Origin: Isoetes taiwanensis
Taxonomy: Eukaryota; Streptophyta; Lycopodiopsida; Isoetales; Isoetaceae
Assembly: GCA_021234155.1 (NCBI GenBank)
Contig: JAJEKV010000003.1
Location: forward strand, 20,940,386-21,004,385
Direction of reading: 5' to 3'
DNA length: 64,000 nt
Part shown: one piece after another, positions 57,660 to 64,000 of the stretch
Layout: each line of letters starts with the position of its first letter
Numbering within the stretch: the first letter of the stretch is position 1
Notes under the pieces: generated by a model
What the model saw: the letters and a program-made list of their open reading frames with translations, nothing else
Database searches by the model: none
What the model was told of the DNA's origin: nothing
Made by a program: the position numbers and the translations under genes

Positions 57660-60600
57660 GAATGTTCATATCAATCATTTCATCATGGGGTTAAATTTGT
57701 GTGTCGACTTCTATTGTCTCACAAGGCTCTCATATTTAATTAGTTCTTGTTAGAACTCTGGCACTTTGTCCATAGTGAGTTCCACTCTTATCATAGAACA
57801 TCGTCATTTTCATATATTCAATTGCAATCACTGAAGGTCGGCATTTTGGCAATGATTTCTTATCGATGGCAGTCTAGGTTTTTGTTGTTCTTTTCTGCAT
57901 CTAATCTAATGTTTATAATACAATAATGGTGTTTCCTTAGTGGGTGTGACATGTTGATGAAATTTTTACCTTTTGACCTACAAATGCTCTCTGGATTTGT
58001 AACTCTTCCCTTGAGACTTGATCTGATGAATTTTGGGTGTTGAGTTGTGAGGGTTTGAAGAAGTTCTCTAATATCAACTCTTCAAGAACAAAATTAAACA
58101 TAGTCTTAACAGAATCTCCCATAGCTATAGCTTGTTTTGGTAGAAAAGGTAAGAAATAAAGGTTATTTTTTAAATTGCTTGCAGCCAGCTCTATATTGAC
58201 ATGCATATATCATGAAACCATTAACATGAAGTTTTAAAGGTAGATGATCATTGAAATCAATTCAAAAACGCTTTTAAATGGATGTAATTTGTTTAGTTTT
58301 TGTATTTGTGGGAGCGGTGAGCGTCTACATTCTAGAGAAGATGTTTGAAGCTTTTTTAATGTAAATCAAATTTTAATATAAAGCTGTCAGTTTCACCATT
58401 ATGTCAAAAAAATAACCTTCATATGAGCATCTTTGTTTCTCTAGTTGAGCCAAAAAGTTATATTCTTTAGAAATTGTCGGGCATCAATGTATGATGCATG
58501 CTGTTAGATGAGTTCAAAAAACTTACATTTAATTTTTACTGCTCAAATTACTTGTCACATGTATTGGTACGTTGAATGTCTTTTATTACAAATCATCAAG
58601 TTGGGTGTCGATGCTGCATCGCTTGAGATAAGGCTCAAGGCTTCAAGACTTCTTGCTATCCTTCGCTTGTCACTTGTATTTATATGTTGAATGTCTTTGT
58701 TATAAATCATCAAGTCGGATCGATGCGCATCGCTTGCAGACAAGGCTTCTTGCTTGCTTATTCCTTGGATTTTGGCAAACAATGGATAAATGTTACATTT
58801 TCTCGTGACCTCACTCATTTCTCGCAATCGGTCCCCATAGTGACATAGTCCTGCCGTTTATTGTGGTAAAGAATAACGTGAAAAGGGAAATAGCCAATCC
58901 GGATAAAACCCGACAAAATAATAACAAAAATTTGCATTTCATCATAGGTTCCACGTTCGCTCCATTTCTTGACTTTGTCAACCTCCCCGCAACCAAAATT
59001 AAGGCATAAACGTGTTGAACAACAAAATCCTTTTGAAAGAGACTAATGGCGAGACAAGAACCTAAACATACGGTGTGCAAGCATATACTATATCGACACG
59101 TGAATATTGCCTCGAGCACAAAAAAGTCCATGGCATATACCTAGCAAGGCCTTGAAGGCATGGTTGGAACCGATGCAAAGGCCACGAGACTTCACCCAAG
59201 ATTGGCATTTCAACCCATCAATGTTCGATTAGTATCCATCTTATATCTTAATCCGCAAGATCCAAGAACCAAGTTTTTAATGGCAAGCAATAGGATAACA
59301 AATTCGGCTCAAACAATCCAAAGATGTGAAAGACTTAAATTCCTCAAATATTTTTCAAAGTGCATTTGGACAATGTTAGACAATGACAATGTTAAAATGT
59401 GCAACAACAATATTACCCCGGTTTTGTATAACACATGTTGATATTGGAGCTTGAAAATTGAACTCATAAAAGAAAAGCACATGGGATAGATATAAGTACC
59501 ATTGTGGGTGAGAGAGCAGCAATTTGAGAACATGGCATCTGAGGAGGCAAGCCTTTGAGACCAAAATAGAGCTCCGTGATCAAATTACAATCTACAATGC
59601 TTTGCTCCAAACACATGCGTAACCAATAGTGTATTTCAAAATGCATGAACCACCTTGCTTTGTGATAAACCCGATACAAGACCGCATACTAAAGGAATCA
59701 AAGTTTTTTTACATCAAGGACGAGAGGATAGTAAAAATGCGAAAAAGAGCTCTATGTGGAACAAAGTTGGTATTAGTACTCAAACTTCAACTATCCCATT
59801 GATCACCTTGCCTAGTATGCCTGCTATCTTGGAATAAGAATAAGAAGACAGATAACGCAGATAAGGTGATGGATCTTAAAAGGTACTGTCAATGCCTATT
59901 CACCTTAGTTTAATTTGCACGGGAAGAAATACACATTAAAACGGTAATGACCGGCCTTTTAACCACTCTCAAAGTCAATTTTGGAGACATTATTCCCCTC
60001 TTACCCTTTCTTCACTATTAGATGCTAATTCCACATCAAATAGAGAAGAGCTTTAGCAAAGGCTCTAAGTTGGGCAGAGAATTGACCAAATTGGAAAACT
60101 TCGATTTTAAATACATCCCTTTAACAAGAAGACCAATAAGCATTGGAAGATAATCTTCTACCGCCAAATTTGGAAGAGCAAATACTTCAAACTCTTTCCC
60201 TTCCGATAGTGGCTTTGTTTGGTACTTAAAAAAGGCATCGATAGAACCCGCAAAAATATGGGATTATGACACATTGAGTAACGGGTTTTGCAGTTTTAGA
60301 TATGAATATGTTTTCTTATTATCACCTTTAATCAATGTCCACTTTGTCTGCATTTTTTCATTCCCAGCGGCATATTTAACTTGTCGTTTTCTCTCCCCTA
60401 AGTTCTTCACAACCCGATAGCAATTGCCTGCAGACGTCATTCATTTTACCACGGATGAAATTAGCACTTCAACTTACATTCATTACAAAAATCGAGAGCT
60501 TTATGATATTGGTTACATGACAACTCAATATTTTATAAATATATCATGGTGAATTGTTCTTTCCGGTTAATATATATTTATTTCACACGCCCCGCCTGTG

Positions 60601-62146
60601 CTAAGCCAAAAAAGGTGCCAAGCAAAAGCCCCGCCAAGAGGCCTTATTTCAGATACAATAATTGCTATCGATAGGCACTTATAATAAGCATGGACAAATG
60701 CAGATTATTTACCGCCAAATTCGCTTCTTTTCATTTCGTTAATCAATTTAGCGTAAACAATGCGAGGAAAATTGTGAGGGAGATTTCATGGCAACGTCTA
60801 TGGCAAAATGGCAATCAAAATTTGATTCTTTATCACTATCATGCATTCTTTGCAAGCTTTCTCACCCGAGGAAGGACATCAATATCGATGAAAGGGCTTA
60901 AGGAGATATAGAACTATCATCCGCAACCGAAATAATGTCAAGCAAACATGAAACACATTCTCAACGATGCAATATCCACTTTCAGTAGTTAAGCGCACAA
61001 TATAGATGAATTTCAATTTAAACCAAAAGGAAAATCCTGTCTACCCCGCGAAAACATGTTTACATAAAAGGTAACTCGCGGGAAGCATGCCCCGCGCCGA
61101 AGAGGCAACAACCCCTCGCACAAAATCCGATATTCGGGATGACCTTGTTGATGAGGGAATCGGGCATCACATTGAACCTTCATATTCTCCAAGGCTGCCT
61201 AATGTTCCGAGGTAAAAACTCTAGAATGAAATGGTCGATGCCAAAGATACATTTGGTATTTTTTCCATCAAACATCGGAGCTCGAGTTTGGAGTTTTTGC
61301 AGGCTTCGAGCTTTAAAACAAAACCATCATGATAGTTGCAATGTGTCATGATCCACACTTTCATAATGCATATCATGTATCTAAATATAGAAAAATTCTT
61401 AGATGCAACTTCCGGAAAAATAACATATAGATAGAATAGCATACCTCCATCAAGTAACTCGGATCATCTACACTTCCCTCTTCTTCCGTGTCACGCCCAT
61501 GAAGCTCCAAATTGCAACAAACTATGATACAATGTAAGAACCGCAAAGCTAGAGATCACAATTGAGACTTTTAGAGAGATGAAAAGAAAGGCATGCAAGA
61601 TAGAGATAAATGCCTGCATTGTTCCATCTAGGGCTGCATTGTACAAAGCCCTAAAGTTTAATAATCATGATTCACTCATATTTAAAAGCGCAAAGTATGA
61701 TATAACAACCTTTCTTTCTACTAATGCTATTAATGGAGAGATAACTTAAAAGAAAGGAGGGAATACTTTTTCGGCGCAGCAGGAGTTCTTCATCACTACA
61801 AACCTTATCCAATGAGAAAGAAGCATATCTAATCACGCAATTTCATATCTCCCTTGGTACTCTCTACAATTCGTTGTGTCTAAGCAGCGACTCCAAAGCT
61901 TTTCCTTTGAAAATTGGAATTCTAGGCACCTAGGACAAATCGAAATCCAAAGAATCAAGTTTTGTTGCCAAGGGCAAAGAAACTTTGCTAAAAAGGACCC
62001 AAAGGGCCAAGCGGCTAAATCTGGTACAAGAAAAGATGGAGGCTACAAGATTAGATGAAAGGAGAAACAATGGAGAGGTAATCGGGCACGGAGTAGAGCT
62101 TTTTATAAGGCGATGAGAATCGACACGTAAAGAACGCGAGCAAAAA
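57660..62146 (-). pseudogene. E4: full-length copy of gene E
   Basis: Collinear with E3. 57660-58600 is nearly identical to E1 and E3, with the GDSVKTMFNFVLEEL exon open at about 57970-58130. From about 58600 on, many CTG/CAG positions are altered (for example ATCCGGATAAAACCCGAC for ATCCAGATAAAACTGAC). The DAFFKYQTKP exon is at about 60115-60245, the acidic exon at about 61445-61510, and TATAAAAA at about 62100-62107. Confidence 0.55.
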
Positions 62147-62585
62147 GGCAATAACTTCCTTACCCCCATATTTTATTTTCCTCAGATTATTAACTGTGTT
62201 TCCAATGGTGGCTCACGGACAAAGGCCAAACCTCGCATGATTTCAAGAAGGACCTATTGAATGCCTTAAAAGATCAAGGTAAGAATAAAGTCACATTCTA
62301 AATTTCCCTAGTCCTTGTTTTTGACCACATAGGTTATACGGATAAACGATTTACCTCCATATTTGTTGATCCTTTTCAAAATTCTGCTGCATCAGAGTCA
62401 TGGGTAACGAGATAAAGCTTGCATCTTCTTCCAAAAACGCTGAAAACTTGATTAGCATTCGTGAGCCAATTCTCAAGCCGCTTGGATAACCTTTCTTCTA
62501 CCATGGCATTTAAGCGAGTCGATAGGTCTCTCATCACCATACTTTGGAAATACTCGGGTTTCAAAGCTACTAACGTTAGCGGCAT
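62147..62585 (-). pseudogene. X7: first exons of gene X
   Basis: ATG at 62585 (MPLTLVALKPEYFQS). Close to X6 through LSKRLENWL, then shifted frame. Joined to the E4 promoter at the GGCAATAACTTCC boundary. Confidence 0.5.
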
Positions 62586-63182
62586 ATTCAAAAGTCACTT
62601 ACAAATTACAAATAAGTTGGAATATAAATGATCAACCGGAGTCCTTGACTTGAACATACTTGTGTCAAAGGTGTCAAATTACACACTATCTCAAAATTTG
62701 AAGATATCATTACTTTTATAGTTGAAGGCACGGGCAAGGCAAGGCATGCTCCGAGGTATAGTAAGGCACAATAGTAGGGTAAGGTATATGCACTTTATTA
62801 CGGTTGCACAAAACGAAACGTTTCGAAAGCACGGATACTTCCGCCATGCAAGATTTTAAATTATATAAATGAAAAGCATTGGAATGCAAAACACATCTTT
62901 AATAATCACCTAGAAAGGTAAAAAGACATTTTAATATATCTTCTTCATCCTTTCAAGAGGGCCGGAAATAAATGTTACGTGGTGCACAAGAACTTGCATC
63001 TACACACCGCCTATTCTTTGGTACCGCATAAATGAAAACTTCCCCAAAGATAATTTTTGATTCTAGAATTTAAGGTTATATATTAAAGTCTGATAATGAA
63101 AGGCAAGTTCTGATTAGCACTCTGCCATGTTATGCATCCCAATGAAAAGCACATTTTCCATTGGGCCTTTTCAATTCCTCGT

Positions 63183-63998
63183 TTAAGAAACGGAAAGGAG
63201 AAGTTTTTCATAGGCTATACTTTCCACGCTTATCTTGGACTCGAATGAGAACGTATTTTTCTTTATCCTCCTCAAGATAAAACCAACAATATCTTCGTGG
63301 GTTCAAGAACGGGACACCCCGCCAAATAAAGCTCCTTCTCCGCACCCAATCTCATGTACGATAATTTTCCAACAGATTACGGTATAAAAACTTCCTTCTT
63401 TGACCAAGAACTTGTATCAACATGGTAGCCATATCCAGTTCTTCTTTGGCCCTTCGTCTAAAATAAAAATGTAACCATAGTGCATAATGAGCCTCCCGCT
63501 TCGTGTGGACCTAAATTAAGCCAGACCGGCTCATCGATACTCCACTTTTCGACGTGTGAGAGGTAGACTACAAGTCGAATTAAGGGAAAAGGATGCATGG
63601 CGGTACAAAGGGCAACATAATAATTTCTATCCGAAAATACATGAACCGCACTTCTATGACGGAGCTAAAGACATTGGGAGGACTCAAGGTATCAACAATT
63701 CCTTTACCCATCACAACCAATTTTTTCCGCTTGTGCTCAGAATCGCGATCTTACATCTTCAAATGAATCATCGACGCCGACAATACCGTGATCCTCTTTC
63801 TCTTACGCAATTTGAAACTAACTTGACTCATAAACGGATGATACTTTCACGAGAGTCGGCTTTGCCAAAAAGATTTGGAAGAAATGTAACGATACCGGTG
63901 CTTGGACGTAGCTGAAAACCGCAAGGCCAGATCGCGATAAATCCCGCACCAAGCAGGACCTTCTATATAAACCCGTCGGGGAGATTAGGGTTCGACAT
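63183..63998 (-). pseudogene. F7: F-box gene copy, frameshifted
   Basis: ATG at 63998, right at the window edge, and stop at 63183-63185. The 816-nt span is a multiple of three, but internal indels (for example AAACCGCAAGGCCAGATCGCGATAA at 63920) break the F-box frame. The upstream P region lies outside the window. Confidence 0.65.
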
Positions 63999-64000
63999 AC

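Larger units (their letters stand above)
35956..64000 (+). repeat. Tandem segmental duplication, copy B (28 kb in window)
   Basis: Repeats copy A from the internal LINE position 3837, in the same orientation. It lacks the extra 3'-E/F3/P/E set seen at 20.9-23.0 kb in copy A and is still running at the window end. Confidence 0.9.

Overview
The window is nuclear DNA of a land plant. It is AT-rich and intron-bearing, with pentatricopeptide-repeat (PPR) sequence of the plant MYAKCG type, an F-box protein family, a glycosyl hydrolase family 9 (cellulase) exon, LINE remnants, a Helitron-like terminus and a foldback MITE. A non-flowering lineage such as a fern or lycophyte is a guess. No bacterial operons, rRNA, tRNA or CRISPR were seen.

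Layout. 1-3631 is unique flank: a short tandem duplication, a 5'-truncated LINE with a reverse-transcriptase YADD box (1860-2745) and its (TTCTA)n tail. From 3837 the window is a head-to-tail tandem segmental duplication. Copy A is 3837-35955 (about 32.1 kb) and copy B is 35956 to the window end (about 28 kb seen). The breakpoint joins an F-box fragment to the middle of a second LINE.

Each copy is a mosaic of recurring minus-strand modules: LINE end; a C-rich, G-poor block with decayed coding sequence; an F-box tail (F'); a PPR pseudogene; X (first exons of an unknown gene); F (F-box gene); P (upstream region with GTATAC palindromes); and E (an unknown intron-rich gene of about 4.7 kb). E also occurs in a short form that lacks about 2.9 kb. 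A Helitron-like 3' end lies upstream of each short E copy. A 3.1-kb insert (Z) carrying a cellulase exon and a perfect 118-bp-TIR MITE interrupts the second short E of each block.

Function. The only clearly intact gene is the F-box gene at 50905-51723 (272 aa), presumably the substrate-recognition subunit of an SCF ubiquitin ligase. The other six F copies and the PPR, X, E and GH9 segments are broken or truncated. Many differences between copies fall at CTG/CAG or CG sites and are indels, so some breaks may be consensus errors at methylated cytosines rather than true mutations. Reading frames in 26-36 kb and 58.6-64 kb should be treated with caution.
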